Source of the DNA: an uncultured Chloroflexota bacterium
GTDB lineage: Bacteria; Chloroflexota; Anaerolineae; Anaerolineales; Anaerolineaceae
DNA: 11,202 bases
Reading direction: 5' to 3'
NCBI GenBank assembly: GCA_902795255.1
Contig: CADBKS010000086.1
Coordinates: 1-11,202 of the forward strand
Shown: piece by piece, positions 1-6,481 of the stretch
How positions within the stretch are numbered: the first letter of the stretch is position 1
Layout of the letters: every line of letters starts with the position of its first letter
Notes under the pieces: model-generated
The model's input: only the letters and a program-made list of their open reading frames with translations
Told to the model about the DNA's origin: nothing
The model's database searches: none
Position numbers and translations under genes: made by a program

Positions 1-331
1 GAGCGAGTTTTTTATTGGCAAGCGCCATCCGGAACTCGTAGTCGAAATCCGAAAACACACGAAGTCCGCGGACCATGCATTTTGCCCCGACCTTCCGCGC
101 GTAATCAACGGTCAGTCCGGTATACCCCGCAACCACGATATTCGGGACATCCGCGAATATCTTTTCGGCCATGTCCCGGCGTTCCTCAAAAGAAAAGAGG
201 ATATTTTTCTGCGGTGTAGCGTAAACACAGAAGATCAGTTCATCAAAGATCTCCGCTGCCCGCAGCGCAATATCAATATGTCCGTTATGGATCGGGTCAA
301 AACTTCCGGGGAAGATCGCTCTTCTGCTCAT
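1..331 (-). CDS. coaD: Phosphopantetheine adenylyltransferase (PPAT), 3' end cut by window edge
   Basis: Transfers AMP from ATP to 4'-phosphopantetheine, giving dephospho-CoA, the penultimate step of cytosolic coenzyme A synthesis. The visible 110 residues begin MSRRAIFPGSFDPIHNGH, with the nucleotidyltransferase signature GSFDP at 9-13 and HxGH at 15-18; H18 aligns with the catalytic histidine of E. coli CoaD. VRGLR at 87-91 followed by DFDYEFRMA is the second family hallmark that binds ATP phosphates. Bacterial PPATs are about 160 residues, so roughly the last 50, including the ISSS motif, lie beyond base 1. The ATG at 331-329 lies one base after the recG stop codon. An AAAGGAG stretch at 344-350 inside the recG end sits 12 nt upstream, slightly far for a Shine-Dalgarno site but plausible with translational coupling. 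The gene is probably cotranscribed with recG. Confidence 0.96.
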   Translation of the reverse strand, partial: MSRRAIFPGSFDPIHNGHIDIALRAAEIFDELIFCVYATPQKNILFSFEERRDMAEKIFADVPNIVVAGYTGLTVDYARKVGAKCMVRGLRVFSDFDYEFRMALANKKLA

Positions 332-332
332 T

Positions 333-3011
333 TCAGCTGATTTCTCCTTTTTTCTGTTCAGCAGCCGCTTCAAGTACACGTGCCTTGAGCGCCTCGTTTT
401 CCGGATGGCTGAGATCCGGATCGCTTTCAAATAGTTTTTCAGCCTCACTCCGCGCTTTTTCGATCAGACGGACATCGGACATTGAGGCCAGCTTCATATC
501 CCGCAGACCGGACTGACGCTTACCGATAAAGTCACCGGGGCCGCGCATTTCCAGATCCATCTCTGCGAGTTTAAACCCGTCATTGGTCTGCGTCATCGCT
601 TTCAAACGTTCGTTTTCGAGATCATTATCCTTTTCGGGGATCAAAGCGCACCAGGCCTGGGCGTCACCGCGCCCGACACGGCCGCGGAACTGATGCAGCT
701 GTGCCAGTCCGAAGCGGTTCGCCCCTTCAATGATCATCGCGGTAGCGTTCGGCACATCCACACCGACTTCGATCACGGATGTTGACACCAGAATATCATA
801 TTCATGGTTCTTGAAGGCTTCCAGGATCTCGTCCTTTTCATTGCCCTTCATCCGCCCGTGAAGCAGCGCCACCTTGTACTCCGGGAACACCTGTGTCTGC
901 AGGAATTCGCTGCCTTCGATCGCGGCACGGCCTTCTTTTTCCTCATCATCGCCTTCTTCCACCAGCGGATAGATCACAAAGGCCTGATGCCCCGCAGCAA
1001 GTTCCTTCCGGATCCGGTTGTAAACCTGCTCACGGCAGGCGGACGAAACGACCATCGTCTCGACAGGTTTCCGTCCGGCAGGAAGTTCATCGATCAGTGT
1101 CAGATCCAGATCCCCGTAGATCGTCAGGGAAAGGGAGCGCGGGATGGGTGTCGCGGTCATCACCAGAAGGTGGGGGTTGGTGCCTTTGGAACGCAGCGCC
1201 GCGCGCTGGTCCACACCGAAACGGTGCTGTTCATCGATCACGGCAAGCTGCAGGTTTTTGAAGCGTACCGGTTCCTCGATCAGTGCGTGTGTACCGATCA
1301 GGACCCGGATCTCCCCGTTTTCAAGACGGCTGCGGATCTCCTGCTTTTTTGATTCAGGGGTCGCACCGACGATCAGCTCAACCTGATCGGCAGTGAGATC
1401 CGTGGTTTCCGGTCCGACCGACTCAAGGAAGCGGAGAAAATTGCGGTAATGCTGTTCGGCAAGTACACCGGTAGGCGCCATGATCGCGGCCTGTCCGTCT
1501 TTCTGTACCGCGATCAGCGCGGCCAGGCTGGCCACGATCGTCTTTCCCGAACCGACATCCCCCTGTACAAGACGGTTCATCGGATGCCCGGAGCCCATAT
1601 CGCTGCGGATATCCGCAAGCGCCGCGCGCTGGGCGTTCGTCAGCTCAAACGGAAGACGGGAGACCCAGGTCTCAAACTGTTCATCACTGACGGTCAGCAC
1701 TTCACCCGGCAGTCCGCCCCATTCCTGCTTCTGCGACAGCACACAAAGCTGCATCAGGAAGATCTCATCGAAGGCGAGACGCTCACGGGCATACCGGAGC
1801 ATTTCCATAGACTCCGGAAAATGGATATTGGAGATCGCCAGCTGCAGCGGCAGCAGATCTGCGGATTCCAGCACGGATTCCGGCAGGAATTCCGGCAGCT
1901 GCCCGGTCCAGTGCCGGACCGTGTTATAGACCATCCGGCGCAGGAAATTCTGTTTCAGGTTCTGGTTCAGTGCATAGATCGGGACGATCCGGTTCGTGGT
2001 GATGTTTTCCTGATCGACCGGCTCCCATTCCGGGTTGCTCATCACCGGGCGTCCGAGAAATACATCGATCTTTCCGGAAAGGACGATCCCCATTCCGGTG
2101 CGGATCTGGTGTTCCAGCCAGGTGCGGTTGAACCAGGTCACACGGAGCACACCGGTGTTGTCGGATACCAGACATTCCGTGACCTGATAGCGCCCGCGTT
2201 TTCCGCTGCTGATCGAACGGACCACGCCGATCACCGTCACGACCTCATCCGGAACGACTTTGTTGATGGCCTTGAAAGCGGAATAATCATCATACCGCCG
2301 CGGGAAGTAATAAAGGAAATCCCGAACCGTATAAACGTCCTGCTTTGCCAGCGCTTTTGAGTTGGAAAAACCGATTCCCGGAATATCCGAGACGGGGCTG
2401 TCGATCGAAGGGCCCTTCGGATCGACAGCGGGATTTCCGAAATTTTTGCGGAGTTCGCTGACCGACGGAGCCGGAGTTTTCACATGCGGTTCATGGGAAA
2501 TACGGACCGGAGGCGTGGTCTCCGCAGCAGAGGCGGGAGCCGGCTGTGCTTCCGGCTTATCAGCCATGTTTTCCGCATGGCTCTCTTCCGGATTAATGAC
2601 CGGCTCGGGGCGGTGTTTCCGTTCCGGACGCTCCTCACGGCGTGCCGGAACAGGCCGCTCACGGCGGGCGGGCGCGGCTGCGTTATTTTTTTCGGGATCC
2701 GCAGCGTTCCCGCTGTCCGTACGTTTCTGCCGCGGGTTCCCGTCCCGGGCCGGTCTCGGTTCGGGAGGGGGCAGGACGGCCAGGATCCCGCTCACGGCAT
2801 CCTTCCGCTCTTCGCCTGACTTTTCCGCGTAGGACGTCAGAAAAACCGTAACAGCTTCGTTGATTTCCGGAGAAACCCCCGCTGTGGAAGATTCTTTCTG
2901 CCAGATCGGCAGAAATTTTTCAAGTCCGCCGGTGACAGCACGATTGTCAAAATTCCGTTTCTGCTCCAGCGCAAGAAACTTGCGGAGCTTTTCTACAGGT
3001 GACAGCATCAT
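333..3011 (-). CDS. recG: ATP-dependent DNA helicase RecG with long N-terminal extension
   Basis: RecG is a superfamily 2 helicase that remodels stalled forks and Holliday junctions. Visible parts: an N-terminal helical module (about 1-75, EKLRKFLALE and NRAVTGGLEKFL); a charged, Pro/Ala/Arg/Glu-rich probably disordered linker (about 80-205); the wedge region from PGIGFSNSKA (211-220) with the FPRRYDD motif (236-242) and an OB fold; Walker A GDVGSGKT (484-491); DEQH box (593-596); TATPIPRS (619-626); motif VI QFRGRVGRG (774-782); and the C-terminal GPGDFIGKRQSG (824-835) of the TRG region. At 892 residues it is about 200 longer than usual RecG, and all of the excess is N-terminal. Two adjacent ATGs (3011 and 3008) could start it; neither has a strong SD, only a weak GGAAA. 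The gene is divergent from the methyltransferase, and coaD follows immediately. Confidence 0.97.
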   Translation of the reverse strand: MMLSPVEKLRKFLALEQKRNFDNRAVTGGLEKFLPIWQKESSTAGVSPEINEAVTVFLTSYAEKSGEERKDAVSGILAVLPPPEPRPARDGNPRQKRTDSGNAADPEKNNAAAPARRERPVPARREERPERKHRPEPVINPEESHAENMADKPEAQPAPASAAETTPPVRISHEPHVKTPAPSVSELRKNFGNPAVDPKGPSIDSPVSDIPGIGFSNSKALAKQDVYTVRDFLYYFPRRYDDYSAFKAINKVVPDEVVTVIGVVRSISSGKRGRYQVTECLVSDNTGVLRVTWFNRTWLEHQIRTGMGIVLSGKIDVFLGRPVMSNPEWEPVDQENITTNRIVPIYALNQNLKQNFLRRMVYNTVRHWTGQLPEFLPESVLESADLLPLQLAISNIHFPESMEMLRYARERLAFDEIFLMQLCVLSQKQEWGGLPGEVLTVSDEQFETWVSRLPFELTNAQRAALADIRSDMGSGHPMNRLVQGDVGSGKTIVASLAALIAVQKDGQAAIMAPTGVLAEQHYRNFLRFLESVGPETTDLTADQVELIVGATPESKKQEIRSRLENGEIRVLIGTHALIEEPVRFKNLQLAVIDEQHRFGVDQRAALRSKGTNPHLLVMTATPIPRSLSLTIYGDLDLTLIDELPAGRKPVETMVVSSACREQVYNRIRKELAAGHQAFVIYPLVEEGDDEEKEGRAAIEGSEFLQTQVFPEYKVALLHGRMKGNEKDEILEAFKNHEYDILVSTSVIEVGVDVPNATAMIIEGANRFGLAQLHQFRGRVGRGDAQAWCALIPEKDNDLENERLKAMTQTNDGFKLAEMDLEMRGPGDFIGKRQSGLRDMKLASMSDVRLIEKARSEAEKLFESDPDLSHPENEALKARVLEAAAEQKKGEIS

Positions 3012-3090
3012 ATTTATTTATTTCCGTTTCTGTTAGTTACCCCCGGGCCGGAATCTTTCATCCGGAGAAGGCGGCACGATGTACAATGAT

Positions 3091-3096
3091 ATTATA
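3091..3096 (-). promoter_or_regulatory. Candidate -10 box for the recG-coaD transcript
   Basis: The minus strand reads TATAAT here, a perfect sigma-70-type -10 hexamer, inside an AT-rich patch of an otherwise GC-rich divergent intergenic region. No convincing -35 box is seen at 16-18 nt (the hexamer at 17 nt reads CCCGGG). Transcription would start near 3084, giving a leader of about 70 nt before the recG ATG. It is the only good -10 match found upstream of recG inside the window, but the call rests on one hexamer. Confidence 0.45.
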
Positions 3097-3163
3097 ACCA
3101 GTTAAACGAAAAACCCGGGAAATCCGGATGAAGAGAAAAACATGTGAACGGCGTCTCATCCTT

Positions 3164-3194
3164 TCGGCAGGGATCCGGATTCCTGCCGTATAAT
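3164..3194 (+). promoter_or_regulatory. Promoter of the methyltransferase gene, positioned for a leaderless mRNA
   Basis: A perfect TATAAT lies at 3189-3194, and the ATG starts at 3202. With the usual 6-7 nt between -10 box and start site, transcription would begin at 3201 or 3202, at or one base before the start codon. A partial -35 match (TCGGCA, 4 of 6) sits at 3164-3169 with a long 19-nt spacer. The only purine-rich stretch before the ATG (AAAGG) ends two bases from it, too close to act as a Shine-Dalgarno site. Confidence 0.55.
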
Positions 3195-3201
3195 AAAGGC
3201 C

Positions 3202-4041
3202 ATGAAAAAACAGGCACCGTACCGCCCGCAGGGACAGGTCACCCGCGGAAAGACCGCGCGCAACCGTCTCCGCCGCTCCGATATTTTTATGCTGCTCACG
3301 GAGGGCCCGCTGATCCGAATGCGGGACAGCGCGGGCAGAAGGTCTTTATATGTGGATCTCGGATTCGGTGCCGAACCGTACACCACACTCGAAACCGCCG
3401 AACGGCTGCGCGTCCAGAATCCGGACCTGCCGGTGCTCGGCGTGGAGATCGATCCCGAACGTGTGAAAACAGGACTGCCGTTTGAGGATGAAAAGACTTT
3501 TTTCCGGCTGGGGGGGTTTAATCTTCCGCTGAAAGAAGGGGAACAGGCACGTCTGATCCGCGCCTTCAATGTACTCCGGCAATATAACGAATCCGAATGG
3601 GCAGCGCCTGTGGAACAGCTCGGGCACCAGCTCATCCCGGGCGGGATGCTGCTGGAAGGGACTTCCAACCCCTTCGGTTCTGTCTGGACCGCCAATGTCA
3701 TCCGCCGGTCCGCAGTCTTCCCGTACCCGGTTTACCGGGAAGGATACCTTTTCAGCACGAATTTCCACATGGGGTTTGAGCCGGATCTTTTCCAGCCGGT
3801 GCTGACAAAAAATTTTATTCACCGGATGGTCAGCGGAGAAGAGATCTATGAATTTATGGAAGCGTGGAAGACAGCCTGCCGAAAACTGGCCCCGATGCGT
3901 TCCTTCGGCCTGCGTTCGCTTTTCTGCGCCGCTGCCGCGGAGCTCCGCGAGGCCGGATACAGCATTGACATGCGTCCGCAGCTGCTTCGCCGCGGCTTTC
4001 TTTTCCGAAGAACAGGGGACCCGATCGGGAAAGGATCCTAA
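3202..4041 (+). CDS. Class I SAM-dependent methyltransferase-like protein, substrate unknown
   Basis: A 279-residue cytosolic protein with a Rossmann-type SAM-binding core. Motif I is YVDLGFGAEP (50-59), followed by the acidic strand end VLGVEIDPERV (78-88). A post-core helix RAFNVLRQYNE (120-130) and LIPGGMLLEGTSNP (144-157) correspond to motifs around the active site and strand 5. The N-terminal 25 residues are very basic (KKQ, RGKTARNRLRR), which suggests RNA or another anionic partner, but no family-specific substrate motif is recognised. It is divergent from recG and is the only clear plus-strand protein gene in the window. There is no SD; a -10 box seven bases upstream argues for leaderless expression from this ATG. 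Its stop overlaps the stop of the convergent oxidoreductase. A T6 and a G7 run at 3498-3516 lie in frame and do not break the gene. Confidence 0.85.
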   Translation: MKKQAPYRPQGQVTRGKTARNRLRRSDIFMLLTEGPLIRMRDSAGRRSLYVDLGFGAEPYTTLETAERLRVQNPDLPVLGVEIDPERVKTGLPFEDEKTFFRLGGFNLPLKEGEQARLIRAFNVLRQYNESEWAAPVEQLGHQLIPGGMLLEGTSNPFGSVWTANVIRRSAVFPYPVYREGYLFSTNFHMGFEPDLFQPVLTKNFIHRMVSGEEIYEFMEAWKTACRKLAPMRSFGLRSLFCAAAAELREAGYSIDMRPQLLRRGFLFRRTGDPIGKGS

Positions 4042-5534
4042 CCCTGTTTCCGGCTGTCCGTGATCAGCCGGTACACGATCTCGGCTCCCTGCAGCACCCC
4101 GGGGAGGAACGGGCCCGGATGCGCTCCGCTGCCCACAAAAAAGAGATTAGCGATATCCTCGCACTGGTTCGGAAGGCGCGGGACCTCGGTCCGCTCCTGA
4201 TTCGGGTCAAAACCCCAGGCCGCTCCCATATAGCTATTAAAGGACGACTGCAGCATAAGCGGCGTGACATACCGTTCCCCGATCAGGTCCGAACGCAGAT
4301 CATTTTCAAAATGCTCCTGGAGGGCAGCGAGGATCCGGTCACGGAAGTGGTAGGATTCCCGCGGCCAGTTGATCCCGGAGTCAAGATTCGGTACCGGGCA
4401 GAAAACGCTCAGCGCTCCTTTTTCTTCAGGAACGGAATCGGGATAGATCTTCCGCGGAATATTCAGATACATCAGCGGATGCTGGGGAAAACGCTTTTCC
4501 TCAAAAAGGTCCCGCTCCCACTGTTTCATATCCGGCGGCATCAGAATGTTGATCCCGAGCAGGGATGTTTTTTCCACAGGCGGGGTCCTGAATGCCATGT
4601 GATAAATGAACAGGGAGATCCCCGGTTTCCGGAGTGCTGCCTGCTCAACAGTCCGATAGCGGAGCCGGTCCGAGTCGATCAGGGAGCGGCAGGTGTAAGC
4701 CGTATCCGCGTCTGAGATCACATAATCCGCCTGCCGGACACTGTTGTCCCGCAGACGCACACCGGTGACCGCTCCGTTATATACCTGAACGGCTTCGACC
4801 TCGGCATTGTACTGGATCTCACCGCCGCATTCAAGGAAAAGCTTCACCAGCGCACTGACAAAAGCCTCCGGACCGCCTTTCACCGTATAAACGCCCCAGC
4901 GCTGCATCGCGGAAGGGATCACCCGGTAAAAATGGGAACTGACAGAAGGCGCCCCGCCGCAGAACATCGGCCAGAAGGAATGCACATTCCGCAGTTCTTC
5001 GGAAGTAAAAAGACGCTCGCTGACAGACCGGCCGCTGCGTCCCGGCCGCAGTGTACCGAAACCGAACTCCGAAGCGAAAGGATTCCGCTTCCTCCGGTAG
5101 GGCTTTGTAAAGAATCTGGAATAGTATTCGTCCAGAACACGGTCGCTGCGCTTGCCATAAGCCGCGTATCCCTGCTGATCCTGGAGCCCGAAAAGGCTGT
5201 TTTTCATCAGGTTATCCGCCGCCTCACGGTAAAGCGTATACTCGATCCCGTCCCTGAAGATAAAGCGCAGGATCGGGGAGTATTCCTCAAGCGTCAGATA
5301 GTCTTCCGCGGAACGGCCGGCTGAGCTGAACAATGAGGTGATCCCGTCCGGAACCGTGATCAGATTTCCGGCATTCGGGCAGGTAATATCACCGATCCGG
5401 ACCGGACGGATCCATCCGCCCGGTTCCATATTTTTTTCGACGATCCTGACACGGAAGCCTTCTGCCGCCAGCCGGATGCCGGCTGCCAGACCTCCGATCC
5501 CCGCCCCGATGATCAGAACGTTATTGTTTTTCAT
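4038..5534 (-). CDS. CrtI/phytoene desaturase-type NAD(P)/FAD-dependent oxidoreductase
   Basis: A 498-residue flavoprotein of the amine oxidase/CrtI superfamily. The N-terminal FAD-binding fold is explicit: VLIIGAGIGGLAAG (6-19, GxGxxG), the ribose-binding glutamate E33 in IVEKN, and PGG (38-40). VKGGPEAFVSALVKLF in the middle matches the family's GG-x-x-x-x-AL segment. The C-terminal FFVGSGAHPGPFLPGVLQGAEIV (from 465) is the second flavin-contacting motif of CrtI/CrtN and CrtO-like proteins. Typical members desaturate or isomerise polyenes, but no phytoene or squalene synthase gene is nearby, so the substrate is unknown; retinol saturase-like or other polyisoprenoid oxidoreductases remain possible. 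The ATG at 5534-5532 opens directly into the dinucleotide fold. No SD precedes it, and a structured element begins about 16 nt upstream. The stop overlaps the stop of the convergent methyltransferase. Confidence 0.88.
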   Translation of the reverse strand: MKNNNVLIIGAGIGGLAAGIRLAAEGFRVRIVEKNMEPGGWIRPVRIGDITCPNAGNLITVPDGITSLFSSAGRSAEDYLTLEEYSPILRFIFRDGIEYTLYREAADNLMKNSLFGLQDQQGYAAYGKRSDRVLDEYYSRFFTKPYRRKRNPFASEFGFGTLRPGRSGRSVSERLFTSEELRNVHSFWPMFCGGAPSVSSHFYRVIPSAMQRWGVYTVKGGPEAFVSALVKLFLECGGEIQYNAEVEAVQVYNGAVTGVRLRDNSVRQADYVISDADTAYTCRSLIDSDRLRYRTVEQAALRKPGISLFIYHMAFRTPPVEKTSLLGINILMPPDMKQWERDLFEEKRFPQHPLMYLNIPRKIYPDSVPEEKGALSVFCPVPNLDSGINWPRESYHFRDRILAALQEHFENDLRSDLIGERYVTPLMLQSSFNSYMGAAWGFDPNQERTEVPRLPNQCEDIANLFFVGSGAHPGPFLPGVLQGAEIVYRLITDSRKQG

Positions 5535-5552
5535 TGGCGATCACAAATCATG

Positions 5553-5573
5553 ACCACCGGCTTCGCCGGTGGT
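5553..5573 (+). repeat. Perfect inverted repeat at the left end of the structured element
   Basis: ACCACCGGC (5553-5561) and GCCGGTGGT (5565-5573) form a 9-bp GC-rich stem with a three-base TTC loop, immediately after ATG of an ATGA tetranucleotide. Subterminal hairpins of this kind next to a specific tetranucleotide are characteristic of IS200/IS605-family left ends. It lies about 19 nt upstream of the oxidoreductase start codon. Confidence 0.75.
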
Positions 5574-5720
5574 TTGCTCTGCGCCTACCCGCATGCGCTT
5601 ATAAGCGAATGGCAGTGAACGCTTTGCTGTTTTCATGGCAATCGAAAGGGATTGCTTCGCAGGGCGCGGCCCGGTTGTTCCTGTGTTTGCATAGGCTGCT
5701 TGCCGCGCCCGGTTTATTTA

Positions 5721-5766
5721 GCCGGGGCCGATCGGGCTGGCCTTGCGGCCACCCGTCGGCCCCGGC
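5721..5766. repeat. Long GC-rich hairpin inside the structured element
   Basis: Outer arms GCCGGGGCCGA (5721-5731) and TCGGCCCCGGC (5756-5766) pair over 11 bp without mismatch. They continue, after one unpaired T, as CGGG/CCCG (5733-5736 with 5752-5755) and, after one unpaired C, as TGGCC/GGCCA (5738-5742 with 5747-5751), closed by a TTGC loop. In total 20 base pairs with two single-base bulges occupy 46 bases, far beyond chance and with no open gene on either strand. Confidence 0.85.
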
Positions 5767-5871
5767 ACCCCGTTTATTGCGTCAGGGCCGACGAACTTGT
5801 TTTACAACCAAGGGTTTCAGGTAAACGAACTTGCTGAACTGCGGCTATCTTTCAGCTAAAGCTCTTCGGCT

Positions 5872-5895
5872 CCACCTGATTAGCAGGCGGTTTTT
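5872..5895 (+). terminator. Terminator-like hairpin plus T5 at the right end of the structured element
   Basis: CC-A-CCTG (5872-5878) pairs with CAGG-C-GG (5884-5890) around an ATTAG loop with one A-C mismatch, followed directly by TTTTT (5891-5895). On the plus strand this has the form of an intrinsic terminator, and it would end a plus-strand transcript of the structured block at about 340 nt. It could equally be the right-end hairpin of an IS200/IS605-type element. Confidence 0.4.
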
Positions 5896-5906
5896 CGCTG
5901 CTACAA

Positions 5907-5935
5907 CAATAAAGGCAGCAGAGCTGCCTTTATTG
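5907..5935 (-). terminator. Hairpin terminator after slyD
   Basis: CAATAAAGGCAGC (5907-5919) and GCTGCCTTTATTG (5923-5935) form a perfect 13-bp inverted repeat with an AGA loop, 17 bases beyond the slyD stop codon. On the minus strand the downstream arm ends in CTTTATTGTTG, a U-rich but imperfect tail. Because the arm is symmetrical it could work from both sides, also ending anything transcribed rightwards out of the structured element. Confidence 0.65.
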
Positions 5936-5952
5936 CACTATACATCTGATGA

Positions 5953-6477
5953 TCAGTGGCAGCTGTGCCCGCAGGAACTGCAGTCGCCGCAGTCACACCC
6001 GCCGAGATCCAGAGAACCTTCTTCGATCTCCTCTGCCGTACCCGGGCGGATAGAAACGATCTCGCAGTCAAAAACCAGCGTCTTGCCGGCCATCGGCGGA
6101 TTCAGATCGACCGTGACCGTATCGTCCGTCCACTCAAGAATATAGCTGTGAAGGTGATTGCCTTCATCATCCTGCAGCGGGACCACGCGTCCCTTTTCGA
6201 TCGGGAAACCTTCCGGGAACAGGCTGCGGTCCAGCACGATGATATTTTCCGGATCATATTCGCCGTACGCTTCTTCCGGTTCGACCGTGACATTCTTTTT
6301 GTCGCCGACCTTCATCCCTTCCAGAGCTTTTTCCAGCCCGGAGATCAGGTTATTATGACCGTGCAGGTATTCCAGCGGATCGGAGGCCGGCGCGGAATCT
6401 TCAACGGCATTATCAACATACAGCGTATAGGCCAGACCTACTGCCATGTCTTTTGCAACAACTAAACTATCGCTCAT
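5953..6477 (-). CDS. slyD: SlyD-type FKBP peptidyl-prolyl cis-trans isomerase with Cys/His-rich tail
   Basis: A 174-residue cytosolic prolyl isomerase/chaperone. The FKBP core is recognisable by VVAKDMAVGLAYTLY (6-20), DPLEYLHGHNNLISGLEKALEGM (33-55) and EAYGEYD (69-75). The following part (about 75-130) is the insert-in-flap chaperone domain found in SlyD, then MAGKTLVFDCEIVSI closes the FKBP fold. The tail GGCDCGDCSSCGHSCH (159-174) has five Cys and two His. In E. coli the longer Cys/His tail of SlyD binds nickel for hydrogenase maturation; here metal binding is inferred from composition. The ATG at 6477 is chosen over in-frame ATGs further up because it is four bases after the stop of the 68-residue gene, has a GTGAG sequence 7 nt before it, and matches the short start usual in SlyD. 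Last gene of its operon, followed by a hairpin. Confidence 0.93.
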   Translation of the reverse strand: MSDSLVVAKDMAVGLAYTLYVDNAVEDSAPASDPLEYLHGHNNLISGLEKALEGMKVGDKKNVTVEPEEAYGEYDPENIIVLDRSLFPEGFPIEKGRVVPLQDDEGNHLHSYILEWTDDTVTVDLNPPMAGKTLVFDCEIVSIRPGTAEEIEEGSLDLGGCDCGDCSSCGHSCH

Positions 6478-6481
6478 ATTT

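Larger units (their letters stand above)
5550..5895 (+). ncRNA. Structured noncoding element, HEARO/omega-RNA-like or IS200/IS605-derived MITE (candidate)
   Basis: This gene-free block is dense in helices. In order: ATGA (5550-5553) touching a perfect hairpin ACCACCGGC/GCCGGTGGT with a TTC loop (5553-5573); CTGCG (5579-5583) able to pair with CGCAG (5658-5662), closing a junction that holds the palindrome CGCTTATAAGCG (5596-5607) and hairpin GCAATC/GATTGC (5638-5655); GGGCGCGGC/GCCGCGCCC (5662-5670 with 5702-5710) enclosing CCTGTG/CATAGG (5680-5695), whose one wobble is G-U on the plus strand but C-A on the minus strand; a long hairpin (5721-5766); and a terminator-like hairpin with T5 (5872-5895). 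HEARO RNAs (omega-RNAs of IscB) are, as I recall, inserted just after ATGA or GTGA and start with such a hairpin; IS200/IS605 ends also carry hairpins. No transposase, IscB or TnpB gene is present, so this would be a solitary or non-autonomous copy. Class and exact ends are inferred. Confidence 0.45.

Noticed and set aside
1449..2360. 303-residue open frame on the plus strand
   Set aside because: Antisense to the conserved RecG helicase core; no recognisable domain and typical shadow composition.
2362..2832. 156-residue Gly/Ser/Arg-rich plus-strand frame opposite the RecG linker
   Set aside because: Composition is the complement of the Pro/Ala/Arg linker; no start signals.
3498..3516. T6 and G7 runs as a phase-variation or frameshift site in the methyltransferase
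   Set aside because: The frame is intact across both runs and the runs are short; a single sequence gives no evidence of switching.
5534..5837. Short plus-strand open frames (96 and 61 residues) through the structured element
   Set aside because: No SD, no similarity to known proteins, and the sequence is constrained by base pairing, which suits an RNA better than a protein. No IscB or TnpB fragment was recognised in the frames available.
5550..5895. RNase P RNA, tmRNA or group II intron as identity of the structured block
   Set aside because: The conserved core words I know for these RNAs (RNase P core, tmRNA tRNA-like ends, intron domain V) were not seen.
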